Of a DNA stretch of 64,000 nt, positions 48,301 through 56,866 are shown in pieces (the stretch's first letter is position 1; the number at the start of each line of letters is the position of its first letter). The position numbers and the translations under genes were made by a program. Source of the DNA: an uncultured Thiothrix sp. (GTDB lineage Bacteria > Pseudomonadota > Gammaproteobacteria > Thiotrichales > Thiotrichaceae); assembly GCF_937873765.1 (NCBI RefSeq), contig NZ_CALMZC010000054.1:1-64000 (forward strand). Direction: 5' to 3'. A model generated the notes under the pieces. The model did not search any database. It was not told the origin of the DNA and saw nothing but the letters and a program-made list of their open reading frames with translations.

Positions 48301-48444
48301 AGATGCAGACACAGAAATCGTGGGGGGAGCGATATCAGGATATTGCGCAATAGGCAGATTCGGTATGGAGAGCAGACCTGCTAACATCACTATAATGGCG
48401 ATAACCCAAGCAAATATGGGTCGGTCAATGAAAAATAAGGACAT
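45304..48444 (-). CDS. RND multidrug efflux pump, inner-membrane subunit (AcrB/HAE1 type)
   Basis: Protein of 1046 residues when started at ATG 48444 (MSLFFIDRPIFAWVIAI); 33 bases upstream is an alternative ATG. Twelve membrane segments and two large periplasmic loops are present. The proton-relay aspartates lie in GLLVDDAIVVVENVER near residue 400 and the lysine in GLAAKNAIMIVEF near 940; the family motif NVFGYSINTLTMFAMVL precedes the first. GLTTIGLAAKN is intact, so it looks functional. No membrane-fusion protein or TolC-like gene lies next to it, and no regulator either; it must use partners from elsewhere. Confidence 0.92.
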   Translation of the reverse strand: MSLFFIDRPIFAWVIAIIVMLAGLLSIPNLPIAQYPDIAPPTISVSASYPGASAKTVEDSVTQIIEQKMTGLDGLQYIASTSSSSGSARVDLSFSADTDPDLAQVEVQNKLQLALPQLPAAVQQQGTRVSKSSSGFLQIIGFISEDGSMSQTDIADYIATTIQDPISRVDGVGSTQIFGSPYAMRIWLDPLKMSMYKITTTEVKSAIQAQNTQVSAGQLGGTPAVPNQPMNVTVTAQSVLQTPEQFNAITVKANATGGVVRLADIARVELGSESYDVVSRIGGKPSGGLSVTLASGANALTTAEAVKDKLKELEAYFPKGLTAIITYDASPFIKISIEGVLMTLAEAMLLVFIVMFVFLQSFRATLIPAITVPIVLLGTLAILNVFGYSINTLTMFAMVLAIGLLVDDAIVVVENVERLMHDEGLSPREATRKSMRQITGALIGIALVLAAVFVPMAFFGGSTGVIYRQFSITLVSAITLSVGVALILTPALCASLLKASDAKDKKGWAGWFNRSFNRSSKRYQVMVGGMLNKPMSYVLIYFLIIGLMSYLFVRLPTSFLPDEDQGTLFVQVRLPPGATQESTLKVVSKVEKYFLENEKEVLKAVMAVGGVGTAGNAQNVARLFVRLVDWDQRKRPDQTAQAIAKRASGKLRSIQEARVVVNAPPAVRGLGNSAGFSVEIQDRAGLGHEALMKARDDFIKAASQDPRLTAVRANGMDDSSQYQVDIDVLQASARGISISTINDTLSTAWGGAYVSNFIDRGRVKKVYLQGEATSRMMPEDLDRWFVRNAAGDMVPFSSFSTGSWTKGPPLLERFNGISAVEVTGAPAEGVSSGMAMQIVADLVDKLPEGIGYEWTGLSYQEAKSGAQAPLLYALSVLVVFLALAALYESWSIPFAVILVVPLGVLGAVLATDLRGLNNDVYFQVGLLTTIGLAAKNAIMIVEFARNLLTQGYALIPATLEAVRIRLRPILMTSFAFILGVLPLVLSTGAGAGSRHAVGTGVLGGMIAATILGIFFAPLFFLVVKKIFPEKIKEETLQTVTQTEVSV

Positions 48445-48659
48445 GCTAACCATCCACGCAAAACCTTGATAATGCATGGTAGTTTAAAGCTTTAGGCTAG
48501 TGCGAACAAACCTTAGCTATTTTCCTAAGGTCTAAAGTGCTGTGCTAATAAAAAAAATTAGAGGCATCATTCGTATTTATGTTTATCAGGCTTAGATTGC
48601 CCTAGGCAGCTTTTGTGCATAAGATCAAGTCCAGTCTTTACTCAAACAGGATAAGCATA

Positions 48660-49934
48660 ATGACAAGCAGCACACCCAGCCTGCGCGAGCGCTGGTCTTG
48701 GGCCTTTTACGACTGGGCGAATTCAGCGTTTGTAACCACTGTGGTCGTGGCTTTTTTCCCGATTTTTTTCCGCAGCTACTGGGCTAAAGAACTGCCCTCT
48801 GAAGAAGTCACCTTGCATTTAGGCACAGCGAATGCTTTAGCCAGTTTATCCGTGATGTTATTAGCACCGTTCCTAGGTGCAGTGGCGGATCGCGGTGGCC
48901 TAAAAAAACCGCTACTTGCTACCTTTGTCGCGATTGGTGTGAGTACCACCTTATTATTGACGGTGATTGGCGTGAATCAATGGCAAATGGCCATGTTCGC
49001 TTTTGTACTAGCGGTTGTGGGTTTCCTAGGAGCCAACATTTTTTATGACTCCTTACTCGTTGATGTCGCTGAAGAGCAAGATTTTAATCGTGTCTCCGCT
49101 TTGGGTTATGGCATGGGCTATCTGGGAGGAGGCTTACTCTTTTTATTATGTGTACTGATGACGCTGCACCCTGAATGGTTTAATTTAGGGACAGATAAAC
49201 TTCTTGCTGTCCGTTGGGCATTTGGGATTACGGCTCTATGGTGGGCTTTATTCTCGATTCCCATGTGGTTATTTGTGCGTCAACGTCGTACTAGCATGGC
49301 TAAACGCCCACCGTTGCTGACTTTGATGGCTGAAGGCGGGCGGGATTTACTAGATACTTTCCGGCATATTCGTCAATTAAAATCGGTTGGTTTATTTTTA
49401 TTAGCCTATTGGTTTTACATTGATGGTGTTGACACAGTAATCGTAATGGCTGTTGATTACGGACAAACCTTAGGCTTCCCCCAAGATAGTTTGATTACTG
49501 CGCTGTTAATCACCCAATTCGTAGCCTTCCCAGCCGCTTTAGCCTTTGGATATTTAGGGAATCAATTGGGAGCTAAGAAAGGCATTTTAATTGGTCTAGC
49601 AGCTTATATTGCGATCACGATTTTTGCCTCGCAAATGCAATCTGTGCAAGGCTTCTATGCACTAGCGATTTGTGTTGGCCTAGTTCAAGGCGGGGTACAA
49701 GCTTTAAGTCGTTCCTTGTATGCGAGTTTAATTCCTGCCGATCAAGCGGCTAAATTCTTTGGTTTTTATAATATGCTGGGTAAGTTTGCCGCTGTCCTCG
49801 GGCCTTTGTTAGTCGGCTGGTTTGGCTTACTTACTGGTTCGTCACGCCTAGGCTTATTAGCCATACTTATTCTGTTTGTCATAGGTGGATTCTTATTATG
49901 GCGGGTTCCCACCACTAATGCCTCGCAACACTAG
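48660..49934 (+). CDS. MFS transporter of the UMF1/Atg22-like family
   Basis: Protein of 424 residues from ATG 48660 (MTSSTPSLRERWSWAFYDWANSAF), since the family starts just before WAFYDWANSAF; a frame extends 15 codons further upstream. About twelve membrane helices are seen. Motifs: WAFYDWANSAFVTTVV at the start, LAPFLGAVADRGGLKKP near 75 (MFS motif A-like) and GLVQGGVQALSRSLYASLIP near 340-360 (second-half motif). Substrates of bacterial members are mostly unknown. It converges with the flavoprotein gene, with a hairpin at the junction. Confidence 0.85.
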   Translation: MTSSTPSLRERWSWAFYDWANSAFVTTVVVAFFPIFFRSYWAKELPSEEVTLHLGTANALASLSVMLLAPFLGAVADRGGLKKPLLATFVAIGVSTTLLLTVIGVNQWQMAMFAFVLAVVGFLGANIFYDSLLVDVAEEQDFNRVSALGYGMGYLGGGLLFLLCVLMTLHPEWFNLGTDKLLAVRWAFGITALWWALFSIPMWLFVRQRRTSMAKRPPLLTLMAEGGRDLLDTFRHIRQLKSVGLFLLAYWFYIDGVDTVIVMAVDYGQTLGFPQDSLITALLITQFVAFPAALAFGYLGNQLGAKKGILIGLAAYIAITIFASQMQSVQGFYALAICVGLVQGGVQALSRSLYASLIPADQAAKFFGFYNMLGKFAAVLGPLLVGWFGLLTGSSRLGLLAILILFVIGGFLLWRVPTTNASQH

Positions 49935-49950
49935 TCGGTGACTTAAGCAA

Positions 49951-49973
49951 GGATGTGTTACTTAAACACATCC
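49951..49973. terminator. Hairpin at the MFS/flavoprotein junction
   Basis: GGATGTGTT / AACACATCC, a perfect 9-bp stem with a 5-base loop, overlaps the flavoprotein stop codon (49958-49960) and lies 17 bases after the MFS stop. It may terminate both convergent transcripts. Confidence 0.45.
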
Positions 49974-51256
49974 TGCGTAAAATTGTTATACCAACTATAA
50001 GCATAACTCGCATCGAACAAACGATCTTGTGCAGTCCCAGTGGCAGAGGAGACGCCGCCACTCCCCGGAATGCTTTCAATCACTTTGCCATTATCCGACA
50101 GCCGATAAACACCCACGACTGAAATCGCGTAATTCTTACCAACCACACTATAGCAACCATTCGAGAAGGCTGGACTTGCCAACTCCAGACCATTCAACAA
50201 TGCATGAATAGCAGCAGCACAAACTTTAGCTTCCGTATTAGCGGCAAAACCTGATTTAGGCAAGGAGTCTGCCATACAGGCATCACCAATCACATGCATA
50301 TAAGGATGACGCGTGGATTCAAAACTTTGCTTATTGACCGGACACCAGCCCGTGCTATCCACCAAATCAGCATCAAAGGCTAACTTACCGGCTTTTTGCG
50401 GCGGAATCACATTGAGTACTGCCCCTTGAACCCGATCACCAAATTCCGTAATCACCGTTTTTGAACTAACATCGACCTCCACCACTCCGGCAGCCTGATC
50501 ACTGGATCGCCACTCAATCAGCGAGTCAGTGGTTTTATAGCCATAGAGTTCTTTCCATGCCTGCTCGAATAAAGCTTGCTTAGTAAAGCTTGGCTTAGGA
50601 TCAAGAATAATCAGTTTAGAATTCGGTTTGTGCTGTTTTAAATAATAGGCAATTTGACTAGCACGCTCATAAGGGGCGGGCGGACAACGATAAGGATTCG
50701 GGGGAGCAGCAATCACCACAAGACCCCCATTTGGCATCGCATGGAGTTGATCACGTAATAACAGGGTTTGCGCACCCGCCTTCCAAGCATGGGGCACAGT
50801 CTCGATAGCTGCTTCGCTATAACCTGCAATCGCCTCATACTTAAAATCAATCCCCGGCGACACCACACAACGATCATAGGGATAGCTCACACCCCCTTTG
50901 GTTAAAATCAGTTTGGCGTCATAATCAATGCCTGTGACTTCATCAATCACCACCTTGACCCCATGTGCCTTCAGTCCATCGTAATTAAACTGCAAGGACT
51001 CCAAGCTACGCTCGCCACTCAAGACCTCATTACTCATGTAACAAGTTGTATAAATGGCATTCTTTTCAATCAAGGTGACATCAAGGGTATTATCCAAGCG
51101 GCGTAAGTATTTCGCTACCGTTGCACCCCCTGTCCCACCACCAACGACCACCACCCGTTGGCCTGCAGCGCCGACAATCGCAGGGAACCCTAGGCTACTC
51201 ACTGCTGCTCCAGCAACCAATGTTTTTAGAAATGTTCTACGACGAGTATCCAGCAT
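49958..51256 (-). CDS. FccB-type flavocytochrome c sulfide dehydrogenase flavoprotein
   Basis: Protein of 432 residues. A Tat signal (TRRRTFLKTLV) sends it to the periplasm folded. The FAD motif VVVVGGGTGGATVAKYL is at residues 35-51. The cysteines of Allochromatium FccB are all in place: C72 (TTCYMSNE) for covalent FAD, and C191 (RCPPAPYERAS) and C368 (NGCYSVV) for the redox disulfide. The C-terminal FCSD domain ends in SYAYSWYNNFTQ. FccB oxidises sulfide and passes electrons to the cytochrome FccA. No fccA lies here; instead the gene ends an operon with a DUF1552 protein and a CBM2-cytochrome protein, 12 bases behind the former. Confidence 0.88.
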   Translation of the reverse strand: MLDTRRRTFLKTLVAGAAVSSLGFPAIVGAAGQRVVVVGGGTGGATVAKYLRRLDNTLDVTLIEKNAIYTTCYMSNEVLSGERSLESLQFNYDGLKAHGVKVVIDEVTGIDYDAKLILTKGGVSYPYDRCVVSPGIDFKYEAIAGYSEAAIETVPHAWKAGAQTLLLRDQLHAMPNGGLVVIAAPPNPYRCPPAPYERASQIAYYLKQHKPNSKLIILDPKPSFTKQALFEQAWKELYGYKTTDSLIEWRSSDQAAGVVEVDVSSKTVITEFGDRVQGAVLNVIPPQKAGKLAFDADLVDSTGWCPVNKQSFESTRHPYMHVIGDACMADSLPKSGFAANTEAKVCAAAIHALLNGLELASPAFSNGCYSVVGKNYAISVVGVYRLSDNGKVIESIPGSGGVSSATGTAQDRLFDASYAYSWYNNFTQDVFK

Positions 51257-51268
51257 ACTTTGCCTCTC

Positions 51269-52540
51269 CTAAGCGATCAAACCGGGCAAAGGCCCTGGAT
51301 TAGTATCTTGAGTACCAAACTGATTCAGATTCAACCCCATAAATTGAGCCATCGACACCAAGATTTTATTATGTGGTGTCCCATTGAACCTTAAGCTACG
51401 TCCCCCGCTAATCCCCGCACTATTCCCACCTGCGAGAATAAAGGGCATATCGGTATGGTTATGCCAACCACCATTCGCTAGATCACTGCCTACAAAAATC
51501 AAGGTATTATCTAAAAGTGTCCCACTGCCTTCTGGCACACTGGCAAGCTGTTCAATGAGTTTTGCTAATTGCTCGGTGTACCAAGCTTTTACTTTAATAA
51601 AGTCCTCGCCACCGCCATGCGAAGCCTGATGACAAGTCTGACCACTACCTGACTCGGCAATCACCGCCTCATTCACTGCATGCCCCCAAGTTAAGGTCAC
51701 TACCCGCGTTAAATCACAGGCTAAAGCATGTACGGCAATATCCATTTGCAAGCTACTAATCAAGCCCATTTTGCTCGCATCCCGATACTCGGGATTACTC
51801 CAGAAACCCGTGCGTGTGACTTTAAAGCCTGTAGGGTTGAAATTCCACGCCGCACAAACACCCGCATTAGCATTCAGCTTTTGCTCTAACTCCCGCAAAG
51901 ACTCAAGGTGCGTATCTAACTTGGCCTGTTCGACTGAGCCTAAATTATTACGTAAAGCATTCAGTTCATTCAAGGAAGCACTCATGACACTTAAACGCCG
52001 CTGCACTAAGAAATTATCAGCCGCATTCGCCCCAAATAAAGACTCAAATGCGGCTAAAGGATTAGGCTCAGGGGCAACTCGCAAACCATTTGCATCAAAT
52101 GTCACACCCGCACTATCCCAAACGGGAACAATATTCAAGTTCAGATGGGGTCTCACCGTTTGGGTCTTAAAGGATTGTGCAAGGTAATAATCTAAACTGA
52201 CGGCTTTATCACTCGCGCGCCCATCTGCACCGGTGAGTAATTTTAAGACTCCACCTTCATGGGTAGAGCCGGAACCTTTCATGTCGATCCCACCTAAAAA
52301 CACGCAGTGCTGACGCACCCGCTCTAAAGGAGCCGTCATCCGTGGTAGAACGAAATTAGTACCAGTCGTTGATGGATGCCAATGCTCAGGACGCATTCCA
52401 TCTGGGAAATACACAAAAATCACTCGTCGAGGTGGGTCAGCCGCAAAGGCCATATTGCCATAGGGCAACATAGCTGCACCAAAACCGGCCGCCACCCATT
52501 TCAGAAACTTACGGCGCTCATTCACTTGGCTCATGCTCAT
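51269..52540 (-). CDS. Tat-exported DUF1552 protein
   Basis: Protein of 423 residues with a Tat signal (NERRKFLKWVAAGFGAAMLP). DUF1552 proteins share a fold with DUF1501 and the alkaline phosphatase/sulfatase superfamily, although function is not known. Visible: VIFVYFPDGMRPEHW near residue 40, FLGGIDMKGSGSTHEGG near 84, VTLTWGHAVNEAV near 280, SHGGGEDFIK near 303 and FVGSDLANGGWHNHTDMPF near 345. DUF1552 genes are almost always next to DUF1592 genes, as here: it starts five bases after the upstream gene. Histidines and aspartates in these motifs may bind metal. Confidence 0.85.
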   Translation of the reverse strand: MSMSQVNERRKFLKWVAAGFGAAMLPYGNMAFAADPPRRVIFVYFPDGMRPEHWHPSTTGTNFVLPRMTAPLERVRQHCVFLGGIDMKGSGSTHEGGVLKLLTGADGRASDKAVSLDYYLAQSFKTQTVRPHLNLNIVPVWDSAGVTFDANGLRVAPEPNPLAAFESLFGANAADNFLVQRRLSVMSASLNELNALRNNLGSVEQAKLDTHLESLRELEQKLNANAGVCAAWNFNPTGFKVTRTGFWSNPEYRDASKMGLISSLQMDIAVHALACDLTRVVTLTWGHAVNEAVIAESGSGQTCHQASHGGGEDFIKVKAWYTEQLAKLIEQLASVPEGSGTLLDNTLIFVGSDLANGGWHNHTDMPFILAGGNSAGISGGRSLRFNGTPHNKILVSMAQFMGLNLNQFGTQDTNPGPLPGLIA

Positions 52541-52545
52541 ATCCC

Positions 52546-55500
52546 CTATTGCGCCCGACGCAAGGTAAAGTTAGGCGCATTCACAATGCTCAGCAACATC
52601 GTTTGTAGGTTGTAATTATTATCTTTATAAGTTTGGAGGTAATCCTCCAAAGCACAGCTATCCGCCGAAAACTCTCTACGCCCCGTGGTATAACGATAAT
52701 ACTGGCGCGCTAAACATTGAGCAGCCGTGGGACTATCTGCGAGCAATTGGCTGAGATAACCAAGATCGGTTACGCTCAGCTCTTCAGTTGGCGAATAAGT
52801 TTCCATACCCCGCAAGATGCCGCTCGCATCAATCAGACTACCGTTTTCCAATTGCCGGAATTGACCCGCACCATCATATTTTTCAAAATTGAATCCAGGA
52901 CCATCCAAGTATTGATGACAACTGTAACAACTCGTCCCCGAATTACTATGGAAAGCAAAACGCTCACGGGTGGTCATATTCGGATCAGGATCCGGTGCCT
53001 CAACGATCCCCATATTGGCTGGCTCTGGTAAATCATGGCAAAGCACTCGCTCAAAGAAAAAGCGCCCACGTTTGAAGGGATGGGATTCATTACTATTCGC
53101 GTAGCGGGCTAAAACTGCACCTAAGGTCAAAATACCATGCCGTGTGCCATCCGCCACCGGCGTTTTCTCAAAGCTATTACTGCTTGGCCCGGTCAATTGA
53201 TAGAAATTTGCTAAAGTCTGATTCGCCAACACATAATCCGCCTCATATAACTCACGGAAACTTTGCGTCGAATCAAAAGTTACATAGTTAAAGAAATTAA
53301 TCAATTCTTGCGACATAGCTAGGCGTACTGCATCAGTGTAGGCAGGATAGACACTACTATCTTTAGCGGGCAAGAAATACGGATTGGTTTTGAGTAGCCA
53401 TTGCCCAACAAAATTACCCACTTGCTGACGACTTCGACTTGCTGCCAATAAACGTGAAGCTTGGGTGATACGTTGTTGCGCAGTATCCAGCGCATTCTGA
53501 TCAGCCGCTGTCATTAATTCCGCATCAGGCATACTGCCCCAGAACAAGTAAGAAAGACTGCTAGCAACCTCATAGGATGTGAGCTTATAGGTACCGTCGG
53601 TTTGCAACTCTCCCAGCTCAGAACGGTAGAGGAAATGAGGTGACATCAGCATCCCCATGACGGTTTTTTCTACCGCATCTTTGAAAGCTATACCACTAAA
53701 ATTCAGCGCAAAACTATCCACTTCAGTCGTTGTTAAAGGTCGCCGGAAAGCACGCTTGCCAAAACTTTGAATAAATTGCCGTCCACAAGCAGCATCTTGT
53801 TGACCACAGGGCACTAAATGATTCCAACTTTGCAAGACCGCCTGCGATGCTAATTGCTCAGCTTGGGTCAGGAAAGCCTCCATTCTCAAACTGGTAATCT
53901 GATTCTGCGCCACATTATTATCAAAGCCATCGACCCGATTTTCTTCAGGTAATTTATGCAAGAGATCCAGTTGCAAACCCAGTAAATCATTGACCGTGTT
54001 TTGATATTCTTGGCGAGTTAGCAATCTCAAACTACGGGCACTGGCAGGGGGTGAGCCTAGGCAAGCTTGAGTATCATCATCTCCCCCACCATTAGCATTC
54101 GGAACTAAAACTTCGGTGATATAACTAGCAATAGCCGAAGCACATCCCCCTGTACAGGCTCCGGGATTACCAGGCGGCATGGTATCGTGAATAACTTTGG
54201 TTAAATTCGCTAAATCAGCAGAGGTGTATTTAGTTAAAGCCACTTTGGTAAAACCACCCTTGCCATCCGCACCATGACAACTCGCACAACCTTGACGTTG
54301 ATATTGGCTTTGACCATATTGTAAGGCTGTTTGTAAACTCACCGTTGCTATCGTGCTTGCGGTGCTGCCTTTGGTATTAAACGCTGATACCCGATAGTCA
54401 TATCCCAAGCCCATTGCAACCGTCGTATCGGTATAGGCTTGGGTATTACTGGCTAAATCGATCAGACTAACCCAATCATTATCAGTCGCTCCCATAGCAC
54501 GTCGTTCAACCCGGAAACCTAGCTCGGTAGCGCTAGTATCTTTCCAAGCTAAATTGACTTTACTATTATCCACTGCAGTGGCAATAAACACAGTAGGTGC
54601 AGTCGGCACGGTATCCGTTGAGTTCCCCCCATCATCCCCGCCCCCGTTATCCCCACCATTGTTTCCTCCGGCTTTCGCAGTAGCATCCGCCGCATAATAT
54701 TGAGCCAGTGCGACTAACACATCCTCACCAAACAATAACTTTAAGTTAGTCATTTGATGTGCCATTTCGGTCGGAATATTGCTGCTACGTCCTAGGTAGT
54801 AATCCTCAAGCGTAGCATGCAAATAACCAGCCCACTGCCCATCAAGACGGGTACCTGTCAAGCTCATATCATTGCCCGTGCCCACATGGCAAAAAACACA
54901 GTTACTTTCATGGACTGCCTTACCACGATTAACAAGAGTTTGATCAGTAATTTGTGGGGCTGCTTTAAACGGCAGAGCGGCCAAATAATCAGCCATACGC
55001 TCAATTTGAGTATCGGTATAGCCCTTGGCAATCCGATTCATGACACTCGAAGCCCGTTCACCCGTACGATAAGCTTTCATCGTACGAACTAGGTAGCTTT
55101 TACTTAGACCGGCAATTGAGGGAGTTCCCGGCCCCGAACTATAGCCGTCAGTACCGTGGCAGGCAGCACAATTATTCACCAACATCGCTGCCCGAATATC
55201 GGTTCGATCTTGGCGCTTAGCTAATACAATATCGGTATAAGTTGACGAGCCTGAAACATTCACTGCCTTTAAACGATATTCATACGTGATGCCAACCGCT
55301 AAGGTTTTATCTTGATAGCTGAGCGTATTCGCCGCTAAAGTTACTAAGGCCACCCAGTTTCCGCCAGTTTGGAGACGCTCTAGGACGAAAGAGTCTTCAT
55401 TATCACTGGTATCTTGCCAATTCAGATCAGCATAATTATTTTCGATCAGGCTCACTTTTAATTGTGTAGGCGCTTTGGGTGGTAACTGCAGTGTATCAGC

Positions 55501-56616
55501 CTGACCACTGCAGCGCGTGCCATTCACTGCTAGATCAATCGGGGCAATATTTAAGCCCGTGTGCGAAGCATTAAAGCCAAAGGAAAGACTCTTATTTTGG
55601 CGGACAATCTTATTACTTTCTATATGCCCAACCGTGACCTTATCCGCTGCTTGATTAAATTGTCCATTCCAGCCCTCAGTTAACTTTTGCCCCGTTGGCA
55701 TGGTCCAAGTGGCTTGCCAGCCACTCCAAGGAGCACCGGTATTTTTAATATCGACTGTTCCTGTAAAACCAGTCTCCCATTGGGTTTGGATTTGATATTT
55801 CACTTCACAGGAGGGAGGGGGAGGTGCGGGTGGATCTACCTGTCCGGTACATTTAACTCCATTGACACTGATATTACCGGGAATACGATTAAGCCCACTG
55901 TGATTAGCATTAAAGCCAAATTGCAGCGTACCCCCTGCAGCGATTAGTTGGTTCCAACCGGCATGCGTTACATCAATATGGCTGCTAGTCTGTTTATAAA
56001 CCCCATTCCACATACCCGTGAGCTGCTGAGCATCAGGCATATCCCAAGCGACCGTCCAATTACTTAGAGCATCACCCGTATTCTTAATAGCTACATCACC
56101 GGTATAGCCCGTATCCCATTCAGTGACAATAGCATATTTGACATCGCACGCCACGACAGCAGGTTTAGGAGGTAGTGGATTTCCTTCACAGAGCACACCA
56201 TTAACAGCGATATTGCTAGGCTTTTGATTGGTTCCCGTATGTGAGCCATTAAAGCCAAATTGCACTGTTGTGCTATTGTTAACCTTGCCATTCCAACTTG
56301 CATTTTTAACTGTGACGGCCGCACCGGTTTGGGTGTAGCTGCCATTCCATAAGCCGGTAATTTTCTGCCCGTTGGGCATATCCCAAGCAACCGTCCAACT
56401 AGACCACGCATCACCGGTATTGGTGAGGGTTACATTGGCAGAAAAACCATTGCCCCATTGATTAGGGATGTTGTAGTCGACTTTACAAGTTGTTCCTGCC
56501 CACGCAAGCGAACTGAAAAACCACAAGACTAAACCAAGTAGCCAATAACTCATCAAGCTAGACCTGCGTCCAAGCTTAAAGCCCATGCGCTCCGGCATGA
56601 GTTGTTGATTTTTCAT
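52546..56616 (-). CDS. CBM2-multihaem-DUF1592 secreted giant protein
   Basis: Protein of 1356 residues, with GAGGAGA before the ATG. Domains in order: signal peptide (about 1-40); three cellulose-binding CBM2 domains (44-143, 157-256, 270-369), each closed by a cysteine pair and with conserved tryptophans such as SWTVAWDMP; fibronectin III (about 382-465); c-type haem CAACH (483-487) and CVFCH (573-577); a Gly/Asn/Asp linker (about 650-670); a second fibronectin III (about 672-757); haem CASCH (777-781); then DUF1587, DUF1595, DUF1592, DUF1588 and DUF1585 (about 863-1350), with a fourth CXXCH, CYSCH (1230-1234). It is first in an operon with DUF1552 and FccB-like genes. Cellulose-binding cytochromes of Cellvibrio (Cbp2D/E) are the nearest known idea. 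Function is unknown; surface redox work on a polysaccharide is inferred. Confidence 0.87.
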   Translation of the reverse strand: MKNQQLMPERMGFKLGRRSSLMSYWLLGLVLWFFSSLAWAGTTCKVDYNIPNQWGNGFSANVTLTNTGDAWSSWTVAWDMPNGQKITGLWNGSYTQTGAAVTVKNASWNGKVNNSTTVQFGFNGSHTGTNQKPSNIAVNGVLCEGNPLPPKPAVVACDVKYAIVTEWDTGYTGDVAIKNTGDALSNWTVAWDMPDAQQLTGMWNGVYKQTSSHIDVTHAGWNQLIAAGGTLQFGFNANHSGLNRIPGNISVNGVKCTGQVDPPAPPPPSCEVKYQIQTQWETGFTGTVDIKNTGAPWSGWQATWTMPTGQKLTEGWNGQFNQAADKVTVGHIESNKIVRQNKSLSFGFNASHTGLNIAPIDLAVNGTRCSGQADTLQLPPKAPTQLKVSLIENNYADLNWQDTSDNEDSFVLERLQTGGNWVALVTLAANTLSYQDKTLAVGITYEYRLKAVNVSGSSTYTDIVLAKRQDRTDIRAAMLVNNCAACHGTDGYSSGPGTPSIAGLSKSYLVRTMKAYRTGERASSVMNRIAKGYTDTQIERMADYLAALPFKAAPQITDQTLVNRGKAVHESNCVFCHVGTGNDMSLTGTRLDGQWAGYLHATLEDYYLGRSSNIPTEMAHQMTNLKLLFGEDVLVALAQYYAADATAKAGGNNGGDNGGGDDGGNSTDTVPTAPTVFIATAVDNSKVNLAWKDTSATELGFRVERRAMGATDNDWVSLIDLASNTQAYTDTTVAMGLGYDYRVSAFNTKGSTASTIATVSLQTALQYGQSQYQRQGCASCHGADGKGGFTKVALTKYTSADLANLTKVIHDTMPPGNPGACTGGCASAIASYITEVLVPNANGGGDDDTQACLGSPPASARSLRLLTRQEYQNTVNDLLGLQLDLLHKLPEENRVDGFDNNVAQNQITSLRMEAFLTQAEQLASQAVLQSWNHLVPCGQQDAACGRQFIQSFGKRAFRRPLTTTEVDSFALNFSGIAFKDAVEKTVMGMLMSPHFLYRSELGELQTDGTYKLTSYEVASSLSYLFWGSMPDAELMTAADQNALDTAQQRITQASRLLAASRSRQQVGNFVGQWLLKTNPYFLPAKDSSVYPAYTDAVRLAMSQELINFFNYVTFDSTQSFRELYEADYVLANQTLANFYQLTGPSSNSFEKTPVADGTRHGILTLGAVLARYANSNESHPFKRGRFFFERVLCHDLPEPANMGIVEAPDPDPNMTTRERFAFHSNSGTSCYSCHQYLDGPGFNFEKYDGAGQFRQLENGSLIDASGILRGMETYSPTEELSVTDLGYLSQLLADSPTAAQCLARQYYRYTTGRREFSADSCALEDYLQTYKDNNYNLQTMLLSIVNAPNFTLRRAQ

Positions 56617-56866
56617 TATGGTCTCCTCGCAAGACGACTAATTAAGGAAAAAATCAACTTATAAGGCTAGACTATCAAAACAATCTATTCAAGCAGAAAC
56701 TGACTAGGCTATGAACAAAAAACACACAAATACTGATAAAAATATTTAATTACTGTGGTATAGGAGAGATCAAACCTAAAACCTTGGTATCCGACTAAGT
56801 TTAATCCTCTATCTTATCTTAGGATGTTACGATGTCTGTTAATAACAGAATAAAAGAACCACTTTG

